Source of the DNA: Thermogutta terrifontis
GTDB lineage: Bacteria; Planctomycetota; Planctomycetia; Pirellulales; Thermoguttaceae
NCBI RefSeq assembly: GCF_002277955.1
Contig: NZ_CP018477.1
Span: 1,939,206 to 2,003,205 of the forward strand
Direction: 5' to 3'
Length of the DNA: 64,000 nt
The position numbers and the translations under genes were made by a program. Shown piece after piece: positions 37,232-46,890 of this stretch. The notes under the pieces are model-generated. The model was not told where the DNA came from. It searched no databases and saw only the letters and a program-made list of their open reading frames with translations. Numbering within the stretch: the stretch's first letter is position 1; each line of letters opens with the position of its first letter.

Positions 37232-38539
37232 TCAGATCGTGGGTAACTGCCAGGGATCCCGGCGAGGCTCTTTTCGAATCCCGTCCAGCCACTCATTGGC
37301 CTCGGCGGGTTCTACAAATTTCCAATTTTGTGGATCCCATTTGAGACGCTTGCCCGTCCAGTAAGCGAGATTACCCAAGTGGCAAACCGTTACAGAGCGG
37401 GCCCCTACCTCCACCGGGCAAATGGGTTGACGATTTTCGCGGATGGCATTCAGCCAGTCGCGGTGGTGACCCGGGGACTCATACAGTCGAACTTTTTCAC
37501 TATCTTTGAGTGGTTCCTTGACAACTTCATCGGGCCAACTTTGGAGCTTTCCACGATCGACGTACACCACTCCATCGGTCCCAACGAAATTGACTCCCCC
37601 GCGACCTTCGTATCCGCCATGAATGAGCTCGACGCCATTTGCGTAAATCCATCGAACCCCCTGGCCTTTTTCGGGGTCATCGGGAGGAATCACTTCCACC
37701 GGTCCCGAATCGTCCATGCCCAGACCCCATTGGGCAATATCGAAATGATGGGCACCCCAGTCGGTCATGCCACCGCCTGAGTATTCGCGATAGGCCCGCC
37801 AGTTCGGAAAGTGGTTATGAACCCCGCGAGGGCTGAGAACAGAGTTGTACGGCCGCATGGGGGCTTGACCCAACCACATGTTCCAATCGAGACCGGGCTC
37901 CATGGGTTCTTCCGGCAGGTCACAAAAGCGGCTCGGCCCTCCCACTGCCGCGTAGACCTGCTTGATCTTTCCGATCCGACCGTTTCGGACGGCCTCGCAG
38001 GCAATTCGGAACTCTCGGCTGGAACGCTGCTGGCTGCCCGTCTGAAAAACAACACCATACTTGTTGACAGCATCAATGCAGAGTTTCGCCTCCGCAATTG
38101 TCAACGTCAACGGTTTTTCGCAGTAAATATGTTTCTTGGCCTTGCAGGCATCCACAATGGGATGCGTGTGCCAGTGGTCCGGCGTGGCGATGACCACGGC
38201 GTCAATATCCTTGCGAGCAATCAACTCACGATAATCGTTGTAACCTGCGCAGTCCGTGTTTTCATAGGCTTTGTTGACCTTTTCCACGGAGAAATTTCTT
38301 CGCGTGGTGTCCACCTCGCAGACGGCCAGAACGTGCACGTCCTTCATGCGAAGGAACGCATCGAGATGATACTGATTCTGTTTTCCCATTCCGATGAAAC
38401 CGAGGGTCAAGCGTTCGCTGGGCGCTGGTTGCTCCGCTGAACCCAGCGCGGAACGGGCAATGATGGTAGGCAGAGCCATAGCGGCTGCCGACGCTTTTAA
38501 CATGTCGCGACGAGAGAGTGATGCATTCCTCCGACTCAT
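37232..38539 (-). CDS. Tat-exported Gfo/Idh/MocA family oxidoreductase
   Basis: A 435-residue protein. The ATG at 38539 has GGAGG eight bases upstream and is preferred to one five codons earlier. LSRRDMLKASAAAMALPTI is the Tat signal. The Rossmann motif is LGFIGMGKQNQYHLDAF, followed by IATPDHWHTHPIVDACKAKKHIYCEKP and WLGQAPMRPYN. Its C-terminal domain has GGMTDWGAHHFDIAQWGL, which carries the usual catalytic His. It should act in the periplasm or paryphoplasm on a sugar-type substrate with bound NAD(P). It is a single-gene unit ended by its own terminator. Confidence 0.88.
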   Translation of the reverse strand: MSRRNASLSRRDMLKASAAAMALPTIIARSALGSAEQPAPSERLTLGFIGMGKQNQYHLDAFLRMKDVHVLAVCEVDTTRRNFSVEKVNKAYENTDCAGYNDYRELIARKDIDAVVIATPDHWHTHPIVDACKAKKHIYCEKPLTLTIAEAKLCIDAVNKYGVVFQTGSQQRSSREFRIACEAVRNGRIGKIKQVYAAVGGPSRFCDLPEEPMEPGLDWNMWLGQAPMRPYNSVLSPRGVHNHFPNWRAYREYSGGGMTDWGAHHFDIAQWGLGMDDSGPVEVIPPDDPEKGQGVRWIYANGVELIHGGYEGRGGVNFVGTDGVVYVDRGKLQSWPDEVVKEPLKDSEKVRLYESPGHHRDWLNAIRENRQPICPVEVGARSVTVCHLGNLAYWTGKRLKWDPQNWKFVEPAEANEWLDGIRKEPRRDPWQLPTI

Positions 38540-38812
38540 GGCGGTTTCCTCCATTCATTCGGGGGCCTAACGGCGGGATGCTACCAAACTGCACAGCGTT
38601 TACAGCAACTGCGTCCTGACACAGCCAGCCCCTGGGACGATTCGTTTTCAGGGCGGGCATGAACATCGCGATGGAAACTTTCATCACGATAATTCCTGCT
38701 CACAAGGAAAACAAGAGACCTGAATTCTGGGTACACTGCAACCTGCCTCGTCGCTGACCCATTCCCGCGTTTGCGATAGCCTATGAGATGTCACGGGCAC
38801 ACTGTGCTGTAC

Positions 38813-39030
38813 GGGCGATCATGAATTGCCCCTACCGTCTAACCGACTGGACCGAAGAGTTGAAGCCCCGCTGGTGTGGATTCTCCAAGCGTGGAAAGCG
38901 GACGTGACAGGCACGTCCCGCCGAAAGCGGACCTGATTATCAGGTCTCGCCGGGTTGAATCTCGTTCCCATGCGAAGCCCCGGGGAGGTAAGTTTTCCGT
39001 CGGTGAAGAAACCGTGGGAATGAGTCAGGT
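38813..39030. repeat. Dispersed repeat copy E (half-decayed core 38813-38832)
   Basis: The core is GGGCGATCATGAATTGCCCC. It is followed by CCTACCGTCTAACCGAC, CCAAGCGTGGAAAGCGGACG, CGGACCTGATTATCAGGTC and GTGGGAATGAGTCAGG. The module order is the same as in copy B. Confidence 0.6.
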
Positions 39031-39119
39031 CTCGTCGGCGCGTGAAAGGACCGCCGACGGGTTTTACGGTTCAGCATGATGCCTTTTGCGGCGATCATGT
39101 GCCACTGCCGGGTGGGTCC

Positions 39120-39134
39120 GTGAGCTATACTTTT
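39120..39134 (+). promoter_or_regulatory. Putative promoter motif shared by the two HDOD genes (second copy)
   Basis: GTGAGCTATACTTTT differs at one position from the motif at 6381-6395 and sits at a similar distance from an HDOD start codon. Confidence 0.35.
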
Positions 39135-39209
39135 AGCGAGGGACGTTTTGCCTCAATTCGCGTGACAGCGTTTCCGCCACGTCAATACCGCTATTAAAGG
39201 TGTGGCCAT

Positions 39210-40235
39210 ATGCGGGAATCGCAGATCTTCGCGGGTAGTACGGGTGATAGCACACAACAATCCCGAGGTTTCGCAGCGCAATCGGCCAGTCCGGAGCAGC
39301 TTGTGGAACGACTGGAGATCCCTCACTCTTCACCGGGGGTCGCGTGGCGAGTGGTTCAAATTCTGAAAGATCCCGAATACGATGTTCACGAAGTGGAGTC
39401 CATTCTAGAATCGGATCCCGGTTTGTGCGCGTCCATCCTAAAGCTGGTCAACTCGTCCGCGTTCGGGTTGCCCCGCAATGTCACCAATCTTCGGCAGGCG
39501 ATCACCCTGCTTGGTGCCCGATCGCTCCGGTTGGCCGTGTTAAGTTTTGGGCTGGTCAACAGGCTGACGCAGGGAACGCCCAGGGAAGTATTCGACGATT
39601 TTTGGAGACGGGCGCTAACGACGGCCGTCGTGGCCGGAAAACTCATCCGGCGAGAAAGGGCCGTCAATCCTGAAGACGCGTACTGTGCAGGGCTTCTTGC
39701 GGAAATCGGCGTTCTGGTGTTCTCTCAGGTTGACACGAGAAAATATCCCGGCTTGTACCTGAAACACCGCCATGGCAAAGATCTTCTGGCGGCAGAGGAA
39801 GAGCACTACGGATTCGATCACGCGACCCTGGGGGCGTGCCTGCTCGAGCGCTGGGGGCTACCCAGTCCTTTGCCTCTGGCGGCGGCTTGCCACCACCAAC
39901 CAAATCGATGCGATACCCCCCTGCTGCAGGCGGTTCACGCGGGAACCATGCTGAGTGATGTACTGTGGGTAGCCCGCTCGGCTCTTCTACCGACGGCCCG
40001 GCAATGGCTGGAAAGACACTTCGGGATGGATCTGGATGGCTTCATCGGTCTCGCCAACGAGTGCAAACAAGAGATCATGGATAGTGCCGAGTTTTTCTCG
40101 GTCAAATTGAAAGGTCGGATTGATGTCTCGGCACTGAAAAAGGAGGCCTTTGAAATCTTCAAAAAGGCCGCCCTGGAAACGGCGTTAGAATATGACTCAA
40201 TTACCGCTGTTCTCGAACAGCGTTACACAATGTGA
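39210..40235 (+). CDS. HDOD domain signalling protein
   Basis: A 341-residue cytoplasmic protein. After a short Ser/Gln-rich lead, residues about 32-235 form an HDOD domain: LEIPHSSPGVAWRVVQILKDPEYD, LVNSSAFGLPRNVTNLRQAITLLGARSLR and GACLLERWGLPSPL. The HD pair is absent (GLLAEIGVL where LLHDIG is expected), so it should be catalytically inert. A further 80 or so residues form a helical tail with no recognised domain. It is related to the HDOD protein at 6463 but has no receiver. An RBS-like AAAGGTG lies before the ATG. It is a lone gene, possibly co-regulated with 6463 through the shared upstream motif. Confidence 0.83.
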   Translation: MRESQIFAGSTGDSTQQSRGFAAQSASPEQLVERLEIPHSSPGVAWRVVQILKDPEYDVHEVESILESDPGLCASILKLVNSSAFGLPRNVTNLRQAITLLGARSLRLAVLSFGLVNRLTQGTPREVFDDFWRRALTTAVVAGKLIRRERAVNPEDAYCAGLLAEIGVLVFSQVDTRKYPGLYLKHRHGKDLLAAEEEHYGFDHATLGACLLERWGLPSPLPLAAACHHQPNRCDTPLLQAVHAGTMLSDVLWVARSALLPTARQWLERHFGMDLDGFIGLANECKQEIMDSAEFFSVKLKGRIDVSALKKEAFEIFKKAALETALEYDSITAVLEQRYTM

Positions 40236-40327
40236 AGTTGCGTCCGGTGCCCACCCCGATGGGCCGGTCCCCGATGACGCAGGCGTGCCAGTTATCGACA
40301 ACGGCTTGCTACGAAGCAGGAGCGAGA

Positions 40328-40477
40328 TCAGCCCAGGTAAGGTGCGAGCGAGACGATTAAACTGAGTACCACGGCGGTCGCAAGGAAAAAGACCATGGCG
40401 TAGTGAATCGCCAGTAGGCCAGCTCGCCCCCTTCGATCGAGTGCTCCTGCGAACGAAGCTCTGAATTTTCTCGTCAT
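40328..40477 (-). CDS. Small single-span membrane protein
   Basis: A 49-residue protein, supported by AGGAG eight bases before the ATG at 40477. A basic N-terminus (MTRKFRASFAGALDRRGRAG) precedes one membrane helix (LAIHYAMVFFLATAVVLSLIVSLAPYL). The frame is open upstream as well, but the RBS and protein character favour this short form. No family is recognised. Positive-inside charge suggests its N-terminus is cytoplasmic. It lies between the second HDOD gene and repeat copy F. Confidence 0.55.
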   Translation of the reverse strand: MTRKFRASFAGALDRRGRAGLLAIHYAMVFFLATAVVLSLIVSLAPYLG

Positions 40478-40916
40478 TCCGGGCTCTCCTGGGATCACAA
40501 CTATAACAAAAGAGCGGCACACATTTGGGCGTCTGCTCGGTACCTGAGCCGTTGGCCTGGCCGAGCGCGGAAAGGTGACTTCTCCCCTTGGAACTATAGC
40601 ATTCAGAAATTGCCATGACAGATGGAGATGATCCCCATCATATGAGGGATGCAAGGGGAGAATATTGCTCCGCCGGCCTGTCCGATCCCGGTGGCGTCTG
40701 GGACTGGGGACACCCTCCGTTGCGACAAGCAATCCGAACCAACTGGGGAGCGTAAAAACTGAAAGGCAAAGCGTTGGGTAGGGGCAATTCATGAATTGCC
40801 CCTACAAACGCAGTGCATGGTGCTCCGAACACCGCACACACGATACCGATCTGGGCGATTCGTCAAACGAACTGTGCAGAGCTTCCAAATGATAAGTCGC
40901 CCCGGCCGTCAAAAAA
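40478..40916. other. Intergenic region with repeat copy F
   Basis: The region holds the palindrome at 40778-40805. The surrounding sequence does not match the longer modules of copies B to E, and no other feature is supported. Confidence 0.4.
40778..40805. repeat. Dispersed repeat copy F (28-base perfect palindrome)
   Basis: It is the cleanest copy. The 22-base core is flanked by GTA and TAC, so all 28 bases are self-complementary. The GTAGGGG ends resemble REP or MITE termini known from other bacteria; that likeness is inference. Confidence 0.65.
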
Positions 40917-41120
40917 TCAGACTTTTTTCTCCTGAATTAACCTTGCAAAGTGTTCAAACGATCGGTCGTAGGTCGCTTCCGCCGCAGGCGGGAAGCAGCA
41001 GCCGGGAAGCTGGCGTTTCTTCAGGTGGTATTGGAGACACTCGCAACAAAGTCCTTTCCGCGGACAGGGATCGTAGGTACACGTGCAAAACGAGAGATTC
41101 CGATCTTTCCGGCATTCCAT
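40917..41120 (-). CDS. Small cysteine-rich DUF6485-like protein
   Basis: A 67-residue protein. MECRKDRNLSFCTCTYDPC opens a run of eight or nine cysteines (CTCTYDPCPRKGLCCECLQYH, then PGCCFPPAAEATYDRS), which matches my recollection of DUF6485, a small family with a conserved Cys cluster and a YDRS end. Metal binding is plausible but unproven. GGAGG lies six bases before the ATG at 41120, which is why I prefer this short form over a longer upstream frame. It is divergent from the TPR lipoprotein gene. Confidence 0.7.
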   Translation of the reverse strand: MECRKDRNLSFCTCTYDPCPRKGLCCECLQYHLKKRQLPGCCFPPAAEATYDRSFEHFARLIQEKKV

Positions 41121-41386
41121 GACGCTCCTCCCGGAATTTGAGAACAATCGATATTTACCACTTACCTCTATCGGTGAGGACACCCATGTCCGGTTCACCA
41201 GCGAAACGCGTCCCATACCGGGAAGCGGCGCGTGAACATCACGATGCAATCCATTATCTTTTTTGCGAAAATTTTGACCAGCCGATGAGGCCGGGCCGTT
41301 CTCCGCGGAGCTTGCCCGGGAGTAAAATGACCCCGAGAGACACGTCGAGCCGGGACGACCCCCAAGCGTATGACTCGGGGTGCTTT

Positions 41387-42862
41387 ATGCGCACAGAGAA
41401 TATCAAGTTCGAAACCGGCGGTTTTCGGAGATCGTTTGTTTTCTTCGCGATCGCCCCAGTACTTGGCCTGGTGTTCTGTTCCGGTTGCGGGCAGGACGAA
41501 TCTTCTGATTCGCGCCATTCCACCTATTCCGTGCCAGTGGCGTCAGCCCGGCCGGAAAAACAAACTCCGAGCGCCACCGCGGCTGTGTGGGAACCAGCGC
41601 CATCCGACCAATCCGGTGAGTCGCAGGGGACCGTCCCGATCAAATGGCCTAAACTCCCTTCGCCCTTGACGGGCGACTGGATGAAGGAGCAGGGACATCA
41701 CGTCGCGGACGAGCTTGCGCAGAAATTTCCAAACGATGTGTATGCGCAACATGTTCACGCTCAGGTGTATCGTCTTTCTGGCGATACGGAGGAGGCATTG
41801 AAAATATGGCATCACTGTTTGGAGCTGAAAAAAGACTTTTTGCCGGCTTACGAGGAGATTGTCCAGATCCTCGTGCGGCGGGGAGATCACGCGCAGGCAG
41901 AGAAAATGGCACGGCAGGGGCTGGCCTTCCATCCCCGTGCCGTCTCGCTGCGGAATTTGTTGGCCAGCATCCTTCTGGAACAGGGGCGTCTGGATGAGGT
42001 CATCACCACCGTCCTGGCAGGGCGCGCTCTCGGGACGGAGTCGCCTGAAGGTCTCTTTTTAGCTGCCCAGGCTTACCAGCGGAAGCAGCAGCACGACCGT
42101 GCTCGAGAGGTCCTGGAAGAGGCCGTGCGACTGCGACCAGAGTTCACTCAGGCCCACTATGCGCTGGCTGTCAGTCTGGCAAGGCTTGGGGACCAGGCCG
42201 GGGCTCAGCGGCATCGCGAGATTTTTCAAAAACTGAAGGAGCGCGATCAGCAAGCGAATGCCGCTATCTTGCGGGTGGAGAGCGATGAATTCGTACGCCG
42301 GACCGTGGCCGGTATTTTTCAGCAGGCGGGGGTCATTTTTTCGAATCACGGGCTTCCCGAGCGAGCCGAGGAATGTTGGTTGATGGGAGCCGCTCTTTCG
42401 CCGAAGGATGTGGTGTGCCGCCAAGCCCTGGTGGTTCTCTATCAGCAGCAGCGCCGGCCCGCCGCAGGCCTCGCAATCGTGGAGGAGCTCGTTGGACTGG
42501 AACCTCGCAATCCCTCGCATCGCGTGGCGGAAGGGGTATTCTACTTACAAATACAAAACTTCGAGAAGGCCATCGACTCGTTCAAACAGGCACTTGCCCT
42601 GGACCCCAAGATGGATGCGGCATATGCTGGACTGGCTCAAGCGTATTTACAAAAAAAAGAAAACCTCGAGGAAGCCCGACGGCTCGCCGAAACCGCTGTG
42701 CAACTATCTCCCCAGCCGGATTACTTCGTGGTGCTGGCCGTCGCGTCTGCCGAACTCGGGGACTGGGAGCAGGCCAGACGAAATGTCGAAAAAGCCCTGG
42801 CGATCAATCCTTCTCACGACCTCGCCCGAAAACTAGCTCGGTTTCTGCAACATGGAATTTAA
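41387..42862 (+). CDS. TPR-repeat lipoprotein
   Basis: A 491-residue protein. The N-terminus RRSFVFFAIAPVLGLVFCSGCGQ is a lipoprotein-type signal with a likely lipidated Cys34, although the -3 position is Cys rather than Leu. The rest is a helical solenoid of tetratricopeptide repeats, clearest at about 170-300 and 360-470 (LSGDTEEALKIWHHCLEL, FEKAIDSFKQALALDPKMDAAYAGL, WEQARRNVEKALAINPSHDLA). It probably scaffolds a complex at the membrane. I start at ATG 41387; an in-frame opening from 41138 has no signal sequence. It overlaps the next gene by 11 bases, a planctomycete-typical TPR plus FG-GAP pair. Confidence 0.82.
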   Translation: MRTENIKFETGGFRRSFVFFAIAPVLGLVFCSGCGQDESSDSRHSTYSVPVASARPEKQTPSATAAVWEPAPSDQSGESQGTVPIKWPKLPSPLTGDWMKEQGHHVADELAQKFPNDVYAQHVHAQVYRLSGDTEEALKIWHHCLELKKDFLPAYEEIVQILVRRGDHAQAEKMARQGLAFHPRAVSLRNLLASILLEQGRLDEVITTVLAGRALGTESPEGLFLAAQAYQRKQQHDRAREVLEEAVRLRPEFTQAHYALAVSLARLGDQAGAQRHREIFQKLKERDQQANAAILRVESDEFVRRTVAGIFQQAGVIFSNHGLPERAEECWLMGAALSPKDVVCRQALVVLYQQQRRPAAGLAIVEELVGLEPRNPSHRVAEGVFYLQIQNFEKAIDSFKQALALDPKMDAAYAGLAQAYLQKKENLEEARRLAETAVQLSPQPDYFVVLAVASAELGDWEQARRNVEKALAINPSHDLARKLARFLQHGI

Positions 42863-44588
42863 CTGTCTATCCTTTGCCTCAATCGATATCTGTAGGCTCC
42901 GTTGGTTTAATGGGATCGCTATTGTCGGTGTCGTCTTTTGGTTTTTTGTCCTTGCGGAGGACTCGAAAGCTAAAGAGCCCGCCCGACTGGTTTTTCGGAA
43001 CGTCACACAACAAAGTGGCGTTAACTTTCGACATACTCACGGCGGCTGTGGCAAATATTACATCGTGGAGACGGTGACAGCCGGCCTGTGTCTTTTCGAC
43101 TACGACGGTGACGGGGATGACGATATTTACTTTCTCAACGGGGCTCCGCTTGTCGGTTGCCCACAAAAGGAAAAACCCACGAACAAATTATTTCGAAATG
43201 ACGGCGGGCTTCACTTTACTGATGTGACAGCCCAGGCGGGTGTAGGTGATACCGGTTATGGGTTGGGGGTGGTTGCTGGGGATTACAACAACGATGGTTT
43301 TCTTGATTTGTTTGTAAATAATTACGGCAGGAATGTTCTATACCGTAACAATAAAGACGGAACGTTTTCTGATGTAACCGTCGAAGCCGGGGTGGACAAC
43401 GGTTCACGGGTCGGAGCCGGCGCCCTTTTTCTGGACATTGATGCCGATGGATGGCTCGACCTGTACGTGGGTAATTATATTGTGTTCGATGAAAGCAAAC
43501 ACGTTTTCCATCAATTGACAGGTATTCCCGTGTATGGTAGTCCTGAGGAGTATCCCCCTGACAAAGATACCCTTTTTAAGAACAATGGGGACGGAACGTT
43601 CCGAGATGTAACGGAGATTTCGGGGATTGGAAAAGTGGCAGGCACAAGCATGGGTATGGTGGCGGGGGATTTCGATAACGATGGCGATACCGATATTTTT
43701 GTGGGGAACGATGTTCGAGCTAATTTTCTTTTTGTCAACGATGGTAAGGGGTATTTTATAGAATCGGCTCTGGAGAGGGGTGTTGCCTATAACGGTTACG
43801 GCGACGAGAACGCAAGCATGGGAGTTGATTGTGGAGACTATGATAATGATGGTTGGTTGGACCTGTTTATGTCGGACTATCAAAACGAGTGGCCTGTTCT
43901 TTATAAAAACACCGGGAACGGATTTTTCGAGGACGTAACATTCAGCACAGGGGCAGGCGGAAGGGCGTATCCGTATGTCAATTGGGGAGTTGGTCTGGTG
44001 GATTTTGATAATGATGGCGATAAAGATATCTTTATCGGAAACGGACATATTAATGATAGAATTGGTGAGATAGACGATACGACGGCTTATCGAGTGGCAA
44101 ATGCTGTTCTCCGCAACGACGGTGGCAAATTTGTGGATGTGAGTGCGACCGCTGGAGATTTGCCGAATCTGGTGAAGTCAACGCGGGGCGTCGCTTTCGC
44201 GGACCTGGACCTGGACGGTCGTGTGGATGTCGTTATCCTCAACTCGCAGGATACCGCCGATGTTCTGCGAAATGTGACAGACACAGACAATCACTGGATC
44301 CAGATCGACCTCCGTCAAACGGGAAAAAATTGCTTCGGAGTCGGTAGCCGGGTGAAGGTCGTGGCGGGTGAACTTGTTCAGTATGATGAGGTTCACGCTG
44401 GTCGGGGATATCAGAGCCACTGGGGGTTACGCCTGCATTTCGGATTGGGTAGCCACGACCGGGTGGATCGTCTCGAAGTCCATTGGCATGGCGGTGGTCA
44501 CGACATTATCGAAAATATTCCTGCCGATCAGATTATCACCGTCAGTCCGGGCGGCAGATGGTCTCGCTCCCGTATACGGGGCCACTGA
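42852..44588 (+). CDS. FG-GAP / ASPIC-UnbV (CRTAC1-like) extracellular protein
   Basis: A 578-residue protein with an N-terminal signal segment (IAIVGVVFWFFVLA). It carries seven calcium-loop repeats of the FG-GAP/VCBS beta-propeller, for example DYDGDGDDDIYF, DYNNDGFLDLFV, DIDADGWLDLYV, DFDNDGDTDIFV and DYDNDGWLDLFM. The ASPIC/UnbV module follows near the C-terminus (IQIDLRQTGKNCFGVGSRVKV, GYQSHWGLRLHFGLG, EVHWHGGG). Such propellers bind calcium and partners outside the cell. Its ATG overlaps the end of the TPR gene, so the two are translationally coupled. The body is visibly more AT-rich than its neighbours. Confidence 0.9.
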   Translation: MEFNCLSFASIDICRLRWFNGIAIVGVVFWFFVLAEDSKAKEPARLVFRNVTQQSGVNFRHTHGGCGKYYIVETVTAGLCLFDYDGDGDDDIYFLNGAPLVGCPQKEKPTNKLFRNDGGLHFTDVTAQAGVGDTGYGLGVVAGDYNNDGFLDLFVNNYGRNVLYRNNKDGTFSDVTVEAGVDNGSRVGAGALFLDIDADGWLDLYVGNYIVFDESKHVFHQLTGIPVYGSPEEYPPDKDTLFKNNGDGTFRDVTEISGIGKVAGTSMGMVAGDFDNDGDTDIFVGNDVRANFLFVNDGKGYFIESALERGVAYNGYGDENASMGVDCGDYDNDGWLDLFMSDYQNEWPVLYKNTGNGFFEDVTFSTGAGGRAYPYVNWGVGLVDFDNDGDKDIFIGNGHINDRIGEIDDTTAYRVANAVLRNDGGKFVDVSATAGDLPNLVKSTRGVAFADLDLDGRVDVVILNSQDTADVLRNVTDTDNHWIQIDLRQTGKNCFGVGSRVKVVAGELVQYDEVHAGRGYQSHWGLRLHFGLGSHDRVDRLEVHWHGGGHDIIENIPADQIITVSPGGRWSRSRIRGH

Positions 44589-44712
44589 CTCGCCTGCACC
44601 TCTAGCCCAGGCGAAGAATCCGCTATAAACGCCAGCAAAATCTGTAACGTCCGGCGGCGTATAACCACCAGACTTATCGCAGCGCAGATCAGCACAGGTC
44701 ATGGAAAGAACC

Positions 44713-46743
44713 TTACTTTTGTTCCGCGGAGGAATTGGCTGTTGAAGCAGGTCCACCTTGCCGAGGTGTTTCGGACTGGCCTTGCTGTTGTGCCGGCTGA
44801 GACGGAGCCGCATCATTCCCCGTTTTTGCCGGTGTTTCCGGGGCCTGTTGCTGGTCAGGTTGGTTGCCACTGGCGGGCTGTTGTTCTCCTGTCTCAGGTT
44901 TGCTTGCGGATGGAGTTGCTGGACTTTGCGCGGGAGATTGCTCACCAGGCTTTTGGTCTGTTTCACTGGTCGCAGGTTGTTTCTCACCGGTCTGATCGGA
45001 CTTTTGTTCAGTCTGTTGCTCTTTCTTTTTGATGATATCGCTCAGACCGAGATGGATCTTGCGATAGACTTCGTCGGATATGATGTAGTACCAATCTGCA
45101 AAACGAGCATTGAGTTCTGTGACTCTTTCCTGCCCCTTTTTAAGTTTTTCCTGATATTCGTCTTGCTTGCGTTTATTCTCTTTTTCGATCCGCTCCCGTT
45201 CAGCTTTGATGTCCTCCGGCTTTTTCTGAGGTTGGGCATCCTGTTGGCTACCTTGAGCCGAGGCATCGGACTTCACTTGATCAGGTGTGGGCTTCGTGGT
45301 CTCCTCTTTTGCCTCCTGGGCTGTTTTTTGGGCGTTTTCGGGGGACGTCTGAACGCTGTCTGCTGGTGCGGAGTGTTCCCCGGAATGACTGGTTACACTC
45401 GACTTTTCGTTTGATTGTTCCGCCGTGATGGTGCTTTTTTGCTCGCTGCTGGAAGTAGACTGCTGTCCCGACGGTTGCGATGGACTGCCCGCATTATCCG
45501 CGGGTAGTTCGGGAAGGGGCTGAAGCTCGGGTTTCGGAATCAATTCAGGGTCGAATTCCGCCACCACAAAGAGATAACGGTTGACTCCCGCCGACCCCGT
45601 GCTTTCACCCTGCCCCTCAACAACGCGACCGAACCGGAGGAGATACCGCACACCATCCTTCATCCCGACGCGAACTTCTCCCTCGCTGGAAATCACTTCC
45701 ACATCGCCGGGTTTGATCTGTCGTTGGCCGACCATTGGGAAGATCTGATAGAATTGCTGCGCCGATGCAAGGAAGAATCCTGCTTCACTCAAGGAAGCGG
45801 CCGTCTCTTTATTCGCTTTGACTGATCCATCGGCGCTTAGGCTTGCGCTGATACCTTGCGGTTTGCGCCGCACGTCCACGATTTTCAGATCGTCCAGTGC
45901 TGTTCGCAATCCATCGAGCTTGGCTGTGTCGAGCTCTTCATCCTGGGCCAATTCGCGAGGTGTCCATGTGCCTTTGTCGAGGTCAAAAATCAAGCCGCGG
46001 ACGAGTTTCCAACGGGGATTTCCTAAGTCGTCATAGGAAAGCACGACCTGCGATCGGGGGGTGATGCCAGCCGTCACCGGATCGAACGAGTAATCGTGCA
46101 ATTGCACATCACGAATATCCCAGGGATTAAGTTGGAGGAGATCCTTTTCTATCCAGTCACCGAATTCGCTCGAGAACTTATCGTCCGATAGTTTAACGAC
46201 GTAAACTGGTTCTGCGCCCTTCACCCGCACATAACGCAGTTCCTCTCGGTCGGGTACCTTGTTACCGATAATCACATCGGCGAGCACTTTATCGCTGCTG
46301 TCACGAAAAATCACGCGTTTACCGACGCCCCGCGTGACGGTCTTAATCACGTCATTGGTCGGCTCAACGACGCCATACATGACAAGCTCATCCTGCGTGG
46401 GCGACTCACTGGCCACATCCAGAATCTTCAGACCGATAAGGGCAGTAGCCGCCTGGGCCAGATGCTCTTTCGCATCGGCAGGATAATTTTCGTGGCTGGG
46501 AATACACCAGCGGTTGTTGATCTGGGCAACCTTGAAATTCTTGATCCGCACTGCGTTGGGATCGTACTCGAAGATTTCCAGACTAGTGGCCGCGAGGGCG
46601 TCGGTGAGGTTCGGGCAAAGTAATTGTCCCCTCAACTCAGTTTTTATATTCGTTGTCGGAGTATAATGGCTCCACCATGCGATAACGAGAATGAGCGAGG
46701 ACGCGCCAATAAAGGCCAGGGTTTTTTTAATTTCGTTATTCAT
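44713..46743 (-). CDS. DUF4340 membrane protein with charged low-complexity tail
   Basis: A 676-residue protein. One membrane helix lies at about 10-28 (TLAFIGASSLILVIAWWSHY). Residues about 35-390 resemble DUF4340, a domain found beside GldF/GldG-type transporters (LLQLNPWDIRDVQLHDYSF, WTPRELAQDEELDTAKLDGL). Residues about 410-676 are low complexity, Gln/Glu/Lys/Ser/Pro-rich, with a charged coiled coil (EDIKAERERIEKENKRKQDEYQEKLKKGQ) and a short conserved-looking ARFADWYYIISDEVYRKIHLG inside it. GGAG lies ten bases before the ATG. It is the last gene of the ABC operon 51145 to 44713 and likely an accessory subunit. Confidence 0.82.
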   Translation of the reverse strand: MNNEIKKTLAFIGASSLILVIAWWSHYTPTTNIKTELRGQLLCPNLTDALAATSLEIFEYDPNAVRIKNFKVAQINNRWCIPSHENYPADAKEHLAQAATALIGLKILDVASESPTQDELVMYGVVEPTNDVIKTVTRGVGKRVIFRDSSDKVLADVIIGNKVPDREELRYVRVKGAEPVYVVKLSDDKFSSEFGDWIEKDLLQLNPWDIRDVQLHDYSFDPVTAGITPRSQVVLSYDDLGNPRWKLVRGLIFDLDKGTWTPRELAQDEELDTAKLDGLRTALDDLKIVDVRRKPQGISASLSADGSVKANKETAASLSEAGFFLASAQQFYQIFPMVGQRQIKPGDVEVISSEGEVRVGMKDGVRYLLRFGRVVEGQGESTGSAGVNRYLFVVAEFDPELIPKPELQPLPELPADNAGSPSQPSGQQSTSSSEQKSTITAEQSNEKSSVTSHSGEHSAPADSVQTSPENAQKTAQEAKEETTKPTPDQVKSDASAQGSQQDAQPQKKPEDIKAERERIEKENKRKQDEYQEKLKKGQERVTELNARFADWYYIISDEVYRKIHLGLSDIIKKKEQQTEQKSDQTGEKQPATSETDQKPGEQSPAQSPATPSASKPETGEQQPASGNQPDQQQAPETPAKTGNDAAPSQPAQQQGQSETPRQGGPASTANSSAEQK

Positions 46744-46890
46744 TGCTGGCTATCTCCTCAACTCCCTTGCAGGAAATCGTTGTCAGGAATAAAAGGCTTA
46801 TGTTACGATGATTGGCGTGAAACTCGTATTTTCGCTTTGTTCTATTACTCAATGGTCCAAATACCAAGTGTTGCTGACTGAGGTAACGAT

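Larger units (their letters stand above)
38540..39209. other. Divergent intergenic region with repeat copy E
   Basis: About 670 bases separate the Tat oxidoreductase and the second HDOD gene. Besides repeat copy E and the promoter-like motif at 39120-39134, an 8-bp stem (39033-39040 with 39052-39059, 11-base loop, then GGTTTTA) could be a hairpin of unknown role. Confidence 0.45.

Noticed and set aside
44594..44618. TCGCCT/AGGCGA hairpin between convergent genes as a terminator
   Set aside because: Only six base pairs with a 13-base loop and no T run.
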